A stretch of DNA of 64,000 bases from Comamonas thiooxydans (GTDB lineage: Bacteria; Pseudomonadota; Gammaproteobacteria; Burkholderiales; Burkholderiaceae_C), in NCBI RefSeq assembly GCF_000964545.1, contig NZ_BBVD01000002.1, positions 124,001 through 188,000 on the forward strand, read 5' to 3'. This document shows, piece after piece, positions 44,316 to 55,504 of the stretch (position 1 is the first letter of the stretch; each line of letters starts with the position of its first letter). The notes under the pieces were generated by a model. That model had not been told where the DNA came from and ran no database searches. It saw nothing but the letters and a program-made list of their open reading frames with translations. A program made the translations under genes and the position numbers.

Positions 44316-45545
44316 TTACGACCGGTAATCCGCATTGATCGTCACATATTCGTGACTCAGATCGCAGGTCCACACCGTCTGCGCGGCATCGCCACGACCC
44401 AGCAGCACGCGCACCAGGATCTCCTGCTGCTTCATCACGCGCTGACCGTCTTCTTCCTTGTAGGAAGGATTGCGACCGCCATCGACCACCACATGCACAT
44501 CGTCCAGGTACAGATCGATCTTGGTCTGATCCAGATCGGCAATGCCGGCATAGCCTACAGCGGCCAGGATGCGGCCCAGGTTGGGGTCGGAAGCAAAAAA
44601 GGCCGTCTTGACCAGGGGAGAGTGGGCAATGGAGTAAGCGACCAGGCGGCACTCCTCCTCATTCTTGCCACCCTCGACCTTGACGCTGATGAACTTGGTG
44701 GCACCCTCGCCATCGCGAACAATGGCCTGCGCGAGTTTTTGCGCCACTTCCAGCAATGCTGCCTTGAGCTGCTCGCCTTCGGCACTGGAGAGCGCCGTGA
44801 CCTGGGCATTGCCAGCCTTGTGGGTGGCGATCAGCACGAACGAGTCATTGGTGGAAGTGTCGCCATCAATGGTCACGCGGTTGAAGGAGCCGTCGGCCAG
44901 TTCCTTGACCAGGGGCTGCAGCAGCTCGGGGGCAATCGCCGCATCGGTAGCCAGAAAGCCCAGCATGGTCGCCATATTGGGGCGGATCATGCCCGCGCCC
45001 TTGCTGATGCCGGTGATGGAAACCGTCTTGCCGCCAATGCTGACGCTGCGGCTGAAAGCCTTGGGCAAGGTGTCGGTGGTCATGATGCCTTCGGCAGCGG
45101 TGGCCCAGTTATCAGCCTTGGCGGCAGCAATGGCCTTGGGCATGCCAGCCACGATGCGGTCCACGGGCAGCTCTTCCATGATCACGCCGGTGGAAAAAGG
45201 CAGGATCTGGCCCGCGTTCAGATCCAGCTCCTTGGCCAGCGCAGCGCAGGTGGCACGGGCATTGGCCAGACCGGCGGCGCCGGTGCCGGCATTGGCATTG
45301 CCGGTGTTGACGACCATGGCGCGGATGCCGGTGTCGGCCGCCAGATGCTCGCGGCAGATCTGCACGGGAGCGGCGCAGAAACGGTTCTGGGTGAACACGC
45401 CGGCCACCGAGGCGCCTTCGTCGAGCAGGAACACCGTCAGGTCCTTGCGATTGGCCTTGCGCACGCCGGCTTCGGTAACACCAATGCGAACGCCATTGAT
45501 CGCCAGCAGATCAGCGGCGACGGGAGCGGAAAGATTCACGGACAT
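44316..45545 (-). CDS. argJ: ArgJ, glutamate N-acetyltransferase/N-acetylglutamate synthase
   Basis: A 409-residue bifunctional enzyme of the arginine pathway. The autocleavage region is IRPNMATMLGFLATDA (residues ~187-202), with nucleophilic Thr in MATML. Other blocks are NTGNANAGTGAAGLANA and STNDSFVLIATHKAG. I chose the ATG at 45545 (MSVNLSAPVAADLLAI), with AGGAAC upstream; the longer open frame is repeat DNA. It is followed by a family-1 repeat and preceded by another. Confidence 0.96.
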   Translation of the reverse strand: MSVNLSAPVAADLLAINGVRIGVTEAGVRKANRKDLTVFLLDEGASVAGVFTQNRFCAAPVQICREHLAADTGIRAMVVNTGNANAGTGAAGLANARATCAALAKELDLNAGQILPFSTGVIMEELPVDRIVAGMPKAIAAAKADNWATAAEGIMTTDTLPKAFSRSVSIGGKTVSITGISKGAGMIRPNMATMLGFLATDAAIAPELLQPLVKELADGSFNRVTIDGDTSTNDSFVLIATHKAGNAQVTALSSAEGEQLKAALLEVAQKLAQAIVRDGEGATKFISVKVEGGKNEEECRLVAYSIAHSPLVKTAFFASDPNLGRILAAVGYAGIADLDQTKIDLYLDDVHVVVDGGRNPSYKEEDGQRVMKQQEILVRVLLGRGDAAQTVWTCDLSHEYVTINADYRS

Positions 45546-45569
45546 TTCTGTATGTTCCTGAGAAAAGCC

Positions 45570-45650
45570 TCCCCCTGAGCCGCTGCGCGGCTTCCCCCTG
45601 AGGGGGACGACATCTTCGCCGCGAGGCGGCTCTTGCTCGATGTCTCCGGC
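45570..45650 (+). repeat. Dispersed GC-rich repeat, family 1 copy E
   Basis: A near-complete copy upstream of argJ: CCCCCTGAGCCGCTGCGCGG, CTTCCCCCTGAGGGGGACGA, CATCTTCGCCGCGAGGCGGC, then TCTTGCTCGATGTCTCCGGC. It shows all family blocks (start CTGAG, hairpin, C-run/G-run stem, GACG-CTTCG block, TGTCTCCGG end). Confidence 0.78.
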
Positions 45651-45811
45651 CAAGAGCGCGCCCCGTGCAGCAGCCTAGGGGTCGAAAGTTAAAACGTTCC
45701 CCATTATCGGAACAAACAGAGGCCCGAACGGACTTGCCGGATTTTGTTGCGCAAAAAGCTGCGCCCCAATGCAAACACGAGCCGCAGCCCGTGTTGTTCG
45801 ATAACGCATGC
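45651..45811. other. Sequence between two opposed repeats, no gene seen
   Basis: About 160 bp separating the repeat copies E (plus) and F (minus) in the argJ-secA intergenic region. I see no ORF with a ribosome site and no recognised motif. Confidence 0.5.
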
Positions 45812-45890
45812 TCCAAGCCAGAGACGGCCAGCAAGGGGCGCCACCGCAATGAGTCCCCTTCAGGGGGAAGGCGCCAAGCGCCTCAGGGGG
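45812..45890 (-). repeat. Dispersed GC-rich repeat, family 1 copy F
   Basis: On the minus strand it follows the secA TGA at once: CCCCCTGAGGCGCTTGGCGC, CTTCCCCCTGAAGGGGACTC, ATTGCGGTGGCGCCCCTTGC, then TGGCCGTCTCTGGC. It faces copy E across ~160 bp, so the two form an inverted pair. Confidence 0.78.
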
Positions 45891-48650
<2,760 letters not shown>

Positions 48651-48965
48651 GCGTGCGAAGGCACATTGCTTTTTTGCCTGTTGCGCAAAGCAATGTGTCC
48701 AGAATCCCTTGATTGTTGGTCTTCAGATGGGGCCGTCCCTGCGGCAGTCAAGAGCCACACCCGAAATGGGTGAAAAAACCTCCTGACGCACCCCAAACAG
48801 GGACAGGACCAAAAAATGATTCTAACCGCGCAAGCCTGCCTTGGCTTTTCGCTACTCCAGAGCACGTATGGGATTGCACTGCACGCGCAAATAGCCGGCA
48901 CTGCGGCATTCATTCTCGGCTGAGCTAAGCTCGGGCTTGCCCTTGCCCAACTGTTTGCCGCTCGC
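48651..48965. other. Intergenic region between secA and the DciA-like gene
   Basis: About 315 bp between divergent genes; it must carry both promoters. I see no gene and no clear palindromic regulatory site. Short frames here overlap the secA 5' end and lack support. Confidence 0.5.
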
Positions 48966-49271
48966 ATGACCATTGTTCGCCGCCATCACGCCGTAACTGC
49001 CATCAATGCCATGGAGTCTTCTCCCACATTGGCGCGCCTGGCAGCACTGACTCAGGACTCCAGCAACCGGCTCAAAGCCGTTTTACCCCTGGTTCCGCCC
49101 ATGCTGCGCGCCAGCTTGCAGGCCGGCCCCATTGATGAAGACGGCTGGTGCCTGATCGTGAAAAACAACGCTGCTGCGGCCAAAGTGCGCCAATTGCTGC
49201 CGGCCATGGCGGCTCATCTGCGCACCAAAGGCTGGGCCGTCAACAGCATCCGCATCAAGGTTCAGGCCTGA
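48966..49271 (+). CDS. DciA-like (DUF721) protein
   Basis: A 101-residue protein resembling DUF721/DciA proteins: SSPTLARLAALTQDSSNRLKAVLPLVPP, then a KH-like part (DGWCLIVKNNAAAAKVRQLL, RTKGWAVNSIRIKVQ). DciA loads the DnaB helicase in bacteria lacking DnaC. It is divergent from secA, a position seen in other Burkholderiales. The match is moderate because the family is diverse. Confidence 0.75.
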   Translation: MTIVRRHHAVTAINAMESSPTLARLAALTQDSSNRLKAVLPLVPPMLRASLQAGPIDEDGWCLIVKNNAAAAKVRQLLPAMAAHLRTKGWAVNSIRIKVQA

Positions 49272-49302
49272 CAAGACCTTTTTAGAGGCAGAAAAACAAA
49301 AA

Positions 49303-49320
49303 AGGCCTCCGAAGAGACCT
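49303..49320 (-). terminator. Terminator after tRNA-Thr
   Basis: On the minus strand AGGTCTC-TTCG-GAGGCCT (one mismatch) followed by TTTTTTG. It lies 7 bases after the encoded CCA end. Confidence 0.75.
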
Positions 49321-49327
49321 ATTTGTT

Positions 49328-49403
49328 TGGTGCCGGTTGTCGGATTCGAACTGACGACCTACCGCTTACAAGGCGGGTGCTCTACCAACTGAGCTAAACC
49401 GGC
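49328..49403 (-). tRNA. tRNA-Thr (anticodon TGT)
   Basis: A 76-nt cloverleaf on the minus strand: acceptor GCCGGTT/AACCGGC, D-arm with AGTTGGTAGAGC, anticodon stem CCGCC-type with loop CTTGTAA (anticodon TGT), T-arm GTTCGAATCC and encoded CCA. Reads ACA codons. Confidence 0.97.
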
Positions 49404-49487
49404 GAAGACTGAATTCTAACGTAGAAATTCAGCCCCAAAAGAAGAATCCTGAAATTTCCCGATCTGCCGGCAAAAACACTGGCCGGA

Positions 49488-50006
49488 CTACTTCACACGC
49501 TTGAGCGCCGGACGACCACCTGCGGGTGGCGGCGTACGAGGAGCATCATCTTCGCCGGAAGCTTCTGCTTCCGCCTTGACGGGAACCAGTTGCACCACAC
49601 GCTCGGCCGAGGACTCCTCATCCGACTCCATGTCGGGCTCGGCATCCTCCATCGATGGCGCATCGTCGTCCTCGGGGACTTCGTCCTCCTCGGGCGGGAA
49701 GGCCATGCCCTGTCCGGTCTCGCGGGCATAGATGGCCATGACGTTCGCCACAGGCACCATGATTTCCCGTGGCTGGCCGCCAAAGCGTGCCTTGAATTCA
49801 ACATACTCATTGCCGATCAGCAGGCCGCTGGTCGCGTCATAGCTGATGTTGAGCACGATTTGACCATCACGCACAAACTCCATGGGCACCTGGGTGCTGC
49901 GGTCCACGCGCACGGCAATATGCGGCGTCAAACCATTGTCGGTACACCATTCAAACAATGCCCGCAGCAGATACGGACGGGTTGAAGTCGTTTCAGGGGC
50001 TGTCAT
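49488..50006 (-). CDS. sspB: SspB, ClpXP protease specificity-enhancing factor
   Basis: A 172-residue adaptor that delivers ssrA-tagged proteins to ClpXP. The substrate-binding fold is in TRPYLLRALFEWCTDNGLTPHI, VVLNISYDATSGLLIGNEYV-type sequence (here QIVLNISYDATSGLLIGNEY) and EIMVPVANVMAIYARETGQG. The acidic linker and basic C-terminal tail (RPALKRVK), which binds ClpX, follow. I chose the ATG at 50006 with AGGA 7-10 bases upstream. It is downstream of sspA. Confidence 0.94.
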   Translation of the reverse strand: MTAPETTSTRPYLLRALFEWCTDNGLTPHIAVRVDRSTQVPMEFVRDGQIVLNISYDATSGLLIGNEYVEFKARFGGQPREIMVPVANVMAIYARETGQGMAFPPEEDEVPEDDDAPSMEDAEPDMESDEESSAERVVQLVPVKAEAEASGEDDAPRTPPPAGGRPALKRVK

Positions 50007-50051
50007 CTCATTTCCTGACGAATCAAATCCAGAAGATTGCAAAGACAAAAA

Positions 50052-50089
50052 AGCGGGCAGATGAAGGAAAGCCCTTCAACATGCCCGCT
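50052..50089 (-). terminator. Intercistronic terminator/attenuator between sspA and sspB
   Basis: A long stem AGCGGGCA...TGCCCGCT with an inner stem TGAAGG/CCTTCA and a T6 run on the minus strand. It lies between the sspA stop (50106) and the sspB start (50006), so sspB is probably expressed by read-through at a lower level. Confidence 0.75.
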
Positions 50090-50105
50090 CTGCGCTCATG
50101 TGCAA

Positions 50106-50717
50106 TTACTTGCGCATGACCTTTTCAGAGGGAGTCAGTGCTTCAATGTAAGCGGGGCGCGAGAAAATGCGCTCGGCATACTTGAGCAGAGGGGCAGCAT
50201 TCTTGGACAGCTCGATGCCGTAGTAGTCCAGACGCCACAGCAGGGGAGCAATCGCCACATCCAGCATGGAGAAGTTCTCGCCCATGATGTACTTGTTCTT
50301 CAGGAAGATGGGCGCCATCTGGGTCAGGCGGTCACGGATATGGGCACGAGCCTTCTCCAGAGCCTTTTCATTGCCCTTGACGTTGCGCTCTTCCAGAGCG
50401 CTCACGTGCACGAACAGTTCCTTTTCGAAGTTCAGCAGGAACAGGCGCACACGGGCACGGTCCACAGGGTCGCCAGGCATCAGCTGGGGATGGGGAAAGC
50501 GCTCATCGATGTACTCGTTGATGATGTTGGACTCGTACAGAATCAGGTCGCGCTCGACCAGGATTGGCACTTGACCATAGGGGTTCATCACGGCGATTTC
50601 TTCGGGCTTGCTGAACAAGTCCACATCGCGGATCTCGAAATCCATGCCTTTTTCAAACAGCACAAAGCGGCAGCGGTGTGAGAAGGGGCAAGTCGTTCCC
50701 GAATAAAGCACCATCAT
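50106..50717 (-). CDS. sspA: SspA, stringent starvation protein A (GST fold)
   Basis: A 203-residue glutathione-transferase-like protein. It has the thioredoxin-fold start MMVLYSGTTCPFSHRCRFVL, the NPYGQVPILVERDLILYES block, and FSMLDVAIAPLLWRL in the helical domain. It binds RNA polymerase in enteric bacteria. It follows petABC and precedes sspB, the usual betaproteobacterial order. Confidence 0.94.
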   Translation of the reverse strand: MMVLYSGTTCPFSHRCRFVLFEKGMDFEIRDVDLFSKPEEIAVMNPYGQVPILVERDLILYESNIINEYIDERFPHPQLMPGDPVDRARVRLFLLNFEKELFVHVSALEERNVKGNEKALEKARAHIRDRLTQMAPIFLKNKYIMGENFSMLDVAIAPLLWRLDYYGIELSKNAAPLLKYAERIFSRPAYIEALTPSEKVMRK

Positions 50718-50741
50718 GGTGGAGACTCCTAAAAATCAAAA

Positions 50742-50770
50742 AGAGTGGGTTGCCCACGGCACCCCACTCT
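50742..50770 (-). terminator. Terminator after petC
   Basis: The stem AGAGTGGG/CCCACTCT with a 13-nt loop; on the minus strand TTTTTGATTTTT follows. It lies between petC (stop 50818) and sspA (start 50717). Confidence 0.75.
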
Positions 50771-50817
50771 GCACTAACACGGTTTGGCTGCAGACAACTT
50801 CTGCACGGCGGCAAAGC

Positions 50818-51573
50818 CTATTTCACGTCTTTCCAGAACGCGGCATTCAGGCGCCAAGCGATAAAGATGAAGAAGGCCAGGAAAATCAACACGCCCACCC
50901 CGATACGGGTTCGGGTGTTCTGAGCCGGCTCCCCCATCCATTGCAGGTAATTCACCAGATCGCCAACTGCCTGATCGTACTGCACTGCGCTCATCTTGCC
51001 AGGAGACACCTGCTCCCAACCCTTGAAGACCTGGGTCTTAGTTCCATGGTCGTCATGCTCTTCGAAGATGGCGCGACGCTCACCCTGCAGCTCCCACAGC
51101 GCATGCGGCATGCCTACGCTGGGAAAGGCAAGATTATTCCAGCCCGTGGCCTTGGTGTCATCCCTGTAGAAAGTACGCAAGAAGGTATACAGGTAATCAG
51201 CTCCCGAGCCGCCCGAGCCGGCACGCGAGCGCGCGATCACGGTCAGGTCGGGCGGGTTGGCACCGAACCACTCCTTGGCTTCCTTGGGATTGATGGCTGC
51301 CTTCATGGTCTCACCTACCTTGTCGGTGGTGAACAACAGATTGTCCTTGATGTCCTGATCGGTCAGACCGATGTCCTTCAAGCGATTGAAACGCATGAAG
51401 GCAGCGGAGTGGCAGCTCAGGCAGTAGTTGACAAAGATCTTGGCACCATTTTGCAGGGATGCCGTGTCGCTGGTGTTGACTGGCGCCTTATCCCAGTGGA
51501 TGCCGCCTTCAGAAGCTTGCGCAGCGCCGGCAATACCCAGGGCTGCAACCAGGGTCAGAATCAGTTTCTTCAT
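50818..51573 (-). CDS. petC: PetC, cytochrome c1 of the bc1 complex
   Basis: A 251-residue haem protein. A signal peptide (MKKLILTLVAALGIAGAAQA) is followed by the haem site CLSCH at residues 51-55 and the distal Met region NNLAFPSVGMPHALWELQG. A C-terminal membrane anchor (VGVLIFLAFFIFIAWRLN) holds it on the periplasmic side. It is last in petABC and 17 bp after petB. Confidence 0.96.
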   Translation of the reverse strand: MKKLILTLVAALGIAGAAQASEGGIHWDKAPVNTSDTASLQNGAKIFVNYCLSCHSAAFMRFNRLKDIGLTDQDIKDNLLFTTDKVGETMKAAINPKEAKEWFGANPPDLTVIARSRAGSGGSGADYLYTFLRTFYRDDTKATGWNNLAFPSVGMPHALWELQGERRAIFEEHDDHGTKTQVFKGWEQVSPGKMSAVQYDQAVGDLVNYLQWMGEPAQNTRTRIGVGVLIFLAFFIFIAWRLNAAFWKDVK

Positions 51574-51590
51574 TCTTGTTCTCTCCTGCT

Positions 51591-53006
51591 TCAGTGAGGC
51601 TTGAAGGTGACACGCTCGGGCACGGGCTTGGTTTCACCCAAGCGGCTCCACCAGGGCATGAGCAGGAAGAAGCCGAAGTAGAACAGCGTGCCGACCTGCG
51701 ACACCTTCTCGCCCACCGGCGACGGAGGCTGCACCCCCAGATAGGCCAGGACGACGAAGTTCACCACAAACACTGCATACACATATTTGTGCCAGCTGGG
51801 ACGATAGCGGATCGACTTGACCGGGCTGCAATCGAGCCAGGGCAGGGCAAACAGGATGATGACCGCACCACCCATGACGACCACGCCCCAGAACTTGGCG
51901 TCGATGGACAGCATCATGGCGATGGCACCCAGGGCCACGATGGCGACGGCGCCCTTGGCAAAACCAGGCAGGCGCGACTTGAGAATGCCGTAGCCGGCAC
52001 CCAGCACCACGCAGGCGATCAGCACATACATCATCTCGCTGGTGATGGCACGCAGCATCGAATAGAAGGGCGTGAAGTACCAGACAGGGGCAATGTGATT
52101 GGGCGTCTTGAGCGGGTCGGCCGGGATGAAGTTGTTGTACTCCAGGAAGTAGCCGCCGAACTCGGGCGCAAAGAACACCACGGCCGAGAACAGGAACAGG
52201 AACACCGTCACGCCAAAGATGTCATGCACCGTGTAGTAAGGGTGGAAGGGCACCCCATCCAGAGGGCGGCCCTTTTCATCCTTGGGCGCGTTCGGGCCCT
52301 TGATCTCGATACCGTCGGGATTGTTGGAGCCCACGTCGTGCAGCGCCAGCAAATGCGCAACGACCAGACCCAGCAGCACCAGAGGCACGGCGATCACGTG
52401 GAAGCTGAAGAAGCGGTTCAGAGTCGCATCGCCCACCACATAGTCGCCACGGATCAGCAGAGCCAGATCGGGACCGACAAAGGGGATGGCGGAGAACAGG
52501 TTCACGATCACCTGGGCGCCCCAGTACGACATCTGACCCCAGGGCAGCAGATAGCCCATAAAGGCTTCAGCCATCAGCACCAGGAAGATGGCGCAACCGA
52601 AGATCCAGACCAGTTCGCGCGGTTTGCGGTAAGAACCGTACAGAAGACCGCGAAACATATGCAGATAGACCACCACAAAGAACGCCGAGGCGCCTGTGGA
52701 GTGCATGTAGCGGATCAGCCAGCCCCAGGGCACATCACGCATGATGTATTCCACGGAAGCAAACGCCTTTTCGGCATCGGGCTTGTAGTGCATCACCAGG
52801 AAGATGCCGGTGACGATCTGGATCACCAGCACCAGCAGCGCCAGCGAGCCGAAGATGTACCAGAAGTTGAAGTTCTTGGGAGCGTAGTACTCCGACATAT
52901 GGACGCGGTACGCATCGAATGCCGTCGGAAACCGGTTCTCCAGCCAGTTCATGGCCTTCGCTCCGGTTGTGGAGTTCGGGTCGATTTGCTTGAATTCGTG
53001 AGCCAT
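51591..53006 (-). CDS. petB: PetB, cytochrome b of the bc1 complex
   Basis: A 471-residue membrane protein with about eight helices. The haem-ligand pattern is seen around YMHSTGASAFFVVVYLHMFR and FSFHVIAVPLVLLGLVVAHL, and the Qo-site PPVW/PEWY-type region around APVWYFTPFYSMLRAI. It carries two b haems and the Qo/Qi sites. It lies 14 bp after petA. Confidence 0.96.
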   Translation of the reverse strand: MAHEFKQIDPNSTTGAKAMNWLENRFPTAFDAYRVHMSEYYAPKNFNFWYIFGSLALLVLVIQIVTGIFLVMHYKPDAEKAFASVEYIMRDVPWGWLIRYMHSTGASAFFVVVYLHMFRGLLYGSYRKPRELVWIFGCAIFLVLMAEAFMGYLLPWGQMSYWGAQVIVNLFSAIPFVGPDLALLIRGDYVVGDATLNRFFSFHVIAVPLVLLGLVVAHLLALHDVGSNNPDGIEIKGPNAPKDEKGRPLDGVPFHPYYTVHDIFGVTVFLFLFSAVVFFAPEFGGYFLEYNNFIPADPLKTPNHIAPVWYFTPFYSMLRAITSEMMYVLIACVVLGAGYGILKSRLPGFAKGAVAIVALGAIAMMLSIDAKFWGVVVMGGAVIILFALPWLDCSPVKSIRYRPSWHKYVYAVFVVNFVVLAYLGVQPPSPVGEKVSQVGTLFYFGFFLLMPWWSRLGETKPVPERVTFKPH

Positions 53007-53020
53007 TGTTCTTGTCTCCC

Positions 53021-53623
53021 TCAGGCTGCCTTGGTGTCTTCACCAATCAGCAGCTTGGTGTCGGACAGATACATATGTGGCGGCACTTGCAGGTTGTCCG
53101 GCGCTGGCTTGTTCTTGAACACCCGGCCGGCCATGTCAAAGGTGGAGCCATGGCAGGGGCAGAGGAAACCGCCCTTCCAGTCTGCAGGCAGCGAAGGCTG
53201 GGGCCCAGCGACGAACTTGTCGGTGGGAGAGCAACCCAGGTGGGTGCAGATGCCCACGACCACCAGGATTTCAGGCTTGATGGAGCGCGCTTCATTTTGC
53301 GCATAGGGCGGCGTGAACTCTTCGGGATGACGCGCCGAGGTCGGGTCTGCCAGTTCGCCATCGAGGCCTGGCAGGTCCTTGAGCTGCTCGGGTGTGCGCT
53401 TGATGATCCACACCGGCTTGCCACGCCACTCGACGGTGAGCTTCTCACCATCCTTGAGATTGGAGATATCCACCTCTACCGCAGCACCTGCTGCTTTGGC
53501 TTTTTCAGAAGGCTGGAAGGAGCTCACAAAAGGGACGGCCGTTGCCACACCGCCCACGGCACCAGCACATGCTGACGTGATGATCCACGTGCGCTTGCTG
53601 GAGTCGACTGGAGAGTCACTCAT
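53021..53623 (-). CDS. petA: PetA, Rieske iron-sulfur subunit of the bc1 complex
   Basis: A 200-residue protein. The [2Fe-2S] ligands are in CTHLGC (126-131) and CPCHG (155-159). The N-terminal anchor RTWIITSACAGAVGGVATAV is preceded by KR, consistent with a Tat-type signal anchor. GAGGAAATCC precedes the ATG. It is the first gene of petABC. Confidence 0.96.
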   Translation of the reverse strand: MSDSPVDSSKRTWIITSACAGAVGGVATAVPFVSSFQPSEKAKAAGAAVEVDISNLKDGEKLTVEWRGKPVWIIKRTPEQLKDLPGLDGELADPTSARHPEEFTPPYAQNEARSIKPEILVVVGICTHLGCSPTDKFVAGPQPSLPADWKGGFLCPCHGSTFDMAGRVFKNKPAPDNLQVPPHMYLSDTKLLIGEDTKAA

Positions 53624-53772
53624 GGATTTCCTCGAAGTACATCGCTTGATTTGGGGTCAACTGCAAATTCTAGCGGTGGGGTTATGGTTATTCCAGCCCC
53701 AGTCCGACGTTGACAACCGCCAAAGTCACGCAATACTGCGCTATCTCAAACTCTTAGTGACTGGAACTGCTT

Positions 53773-54207
53773 ATGGGCATGATGCAAGAATTCCGCGAGT
53801 TCGCAATCAAGGGAAACGTCATGGATCTTGCCGTGGGCGTGATCATCGGCGGCGCGTTCGGGAAAATCGTTGACTCCGTGGTCAACGACCTCATCATGCC
53901 TCTGGTGGGCCTGCTCTTTGGCAAGCTGGACTTTTCCAACCTGTTCGTCGTTCTGGGCACCATGCCCGAAGGAGTTCCACGCACTCTGGATGCGCTGAAA
54001 AAAGCCGGCATTCCCGTATTTGCCTATGGCAGCTTCATCACGGTTGCGGTGAACTTCGTGATTCTGGCCTTCATCATTTTCATGATGGTCAAACAGATAA
54101 ACCGCCTCAAGCGCGAGGCTCCGCCTGCACCGGAGCAAGCACCCGCTACGCCCGAAGACATTCAGCTGCTGCGCGAGATCCGCGACAGCCTCAATCGCAA
54201 GGCCTGA
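53773..54207 (+). CDS. mscL: MscL, large-conductance mechanosensitive channel
   Basis: A 144-residue channel. The start MMQEFREFAIKGNVMDLAVG and the first helix VIIGGAFGKIVDSVVNDLIM, then the second helix FITVAVNFVILAFIIFMMV and cytoplasmic helix LLREIRDSLNRKA, are MscL hallmarks. It opens under membrane tension to release osmolytes. It is divergent from petA. ATGs at 53773, 53779 and 53782 are all in frame; I took the first. Confidence 0.96.
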   Translation: MGMMQEFREFAIKGNVMDLAVGVIIGGAFGKIVDSVVNDLIMPLVGLLFGKLDFSNLFVVLGTMPEGVPRTLDALKKAGIPVFAYGSFITVAVNFVILAFIIFMMVKQINRLKREAPPAPEQAPATPEDIQLLREIRDSLNRKA

Positions 54208-54230
54208 GAGCGTTCAGCCCAGTGATGAAA

Positions 54231-54258
54231 AGCCTGCTGACCTCCAGCAGGCTTTTTT
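54231..54258 (+). terminator. Rho-independent terminator after mscL
   Basis: A 9-bp perfect stem AGCCTGCTG/CAGCAGGCT with a 5-nt loop and six T residues. Confidence 0.88.
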
Positions 54259-54365
54259 CATGGCATCGAGCATTCAGCGCGACCCAGCACACTGCATGAA
54301 TCCATCCGGCAAGTGCTTGGATGCCTGAAGCATTGACGACTGGTGAACCAGCAGTTGAAGTCCCA

Positions 54366-55430
54366 TCAACTCGCCAGGCTGCGGGCCATATGCACGGCTT
54401 CAAGCAGGCTGGCCTCATCGGCCACTCCCTGACCGGCGATATCAAAGGCCGTGCCATGGTCGGGACTGGTGCGTACCAGCGGCAAACCCAGGGTCACGTT
54501 GACGCCTTTTTCCACACCCAAATATTTGACTGGGATCAACCCTTGGTCGTGGTACATCGCCAACACCACATCGAATTCACCCGGGTGGGCTGGCGTATTT
54601 CGCGCCCGCATGAAGACTGTGTCCGGCGCAAACGGTCCCTGCACATCCATGCCTTCTGCCTGTGCTGCCGCGATTGCCGGGGCAATGATTTCGATTTCTT
54701 CACGTCCGAAGATGCCGCCCTCGCCCGCATGCGGATTGAGCCCTGCCACGGCAATGCGAGGCGTACGTCCCAGGCTCTTGCCCAGCGCCTGATGCGTGAT
54801 GCGCAAGGTCTGCAGAATCTGCGGCCCGGTCACGGCCTCGATGGCCTCGCGCAGCGACACATGGATGCTGACCAGCACGGTACGCAGCTCGTCATTGGCC
54901 AGCATCATGCGCACCGGCATCTGCTCCAGCGAAACGCCCGCATGGGCGGCCGCCTCGGCCTGCAGCAGCTCCGTATGCCCGGGGAAGGTCACGCCGGCCA
55001 GATGCAGTGCCTCTTTATGCAAGGGCGCCGTAACCATGGCGGCAATCTCGCCACGCAAAGCCGCTTGCGCAGCCCAGACCACGCATTGCGCCGCGGCCTG
55101 CCCGGCAGCCGCGCAAATCTGGCCATAGGGCTGAGGCCCCGCCAACCCCGGCAAGTTCAGCAGCGCGACGGCACCTTCCGGAACAGACCAGGCTTCACCC
55201 GGCTCATCGATCACCACCACGGGCTGGGCAATGGCCTGATCGCCGTCGACGGCCCTGGCGGCCAGCGCCGTGGCCCGGCGCAGAGTCTGCAACTCGCCCA
55301 CTACAAAGCAGCCGCGCATGGCCTGCGGCGCAGCCCGAAAAGCCTTGGCGATGATTTCAGGCCCTATGCCTGCGCAGTCGCCCTGGGTGATGGCGATGGT
55401 TTGGGTTGAAGCAATGACGGACATAGGCAT
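54366..55430 (-). CDS. pdxA: PdxA-family 4-hydroxythreonine-4-phosphate dehydrogenase
   Basis: A 354-residue metal-dependent dehydrogenase/decarboxylase. The PdxA start appears as TQGDCAGIGPEIIAKAF; typical PdxA has TMGDPAGIGPE, so a Cys replaces the Pro. The metal His regions FPGHTELLQAE and VLAMYHDQGLIPVKYLG, and VRTSPDHGTAFDIAG, are present. It acts in pyridoxal phosphate synthesis; paralogues (PdxA2) act on other 4-phospho compounds, so this could be a paralogue. An ATG at 55424 is also possible. Confidence 0.85.
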   Translation of the reverse strand: MPMSVIASTQTIAITQGDCAGIGPEIIAKAFRAAPQAMRGCFVVGELQTLRRATALAARAVDGDQAIAQPVVVIDEPGEAWSVPEGAVALLNLPGLAGPQPYGQICAAAGQAAAQCVVWAAQAALRGEIAAMVTAPLHKEALHLAGVTFPGHTELLQAEAAAHAGVSLEQMPVRMMLANDELRTVLVSIHVSLREAIEAVTGPQILQTLRITHQALGKSLGRTPRIAVAGLNPHAGEGGIFGREEIEIIAPAIAAAQAEGMDVQGPFAPDTVFMRARNTPAHPGEFDVVLAMYHDQGLIPVKYLGVEKGVNVTLGLPLVRTSPDHGTAFDIAGQGVADEASLLEAVHMARSLAS

Positions 55431-55504
55431 CAGAGTTGCCGCAAGCCTCCTGTTCCAAAGTGCTTGCAGCCATCAAAAGTGAAAGACGAAGGTCCAGGAG
55501 CGGA

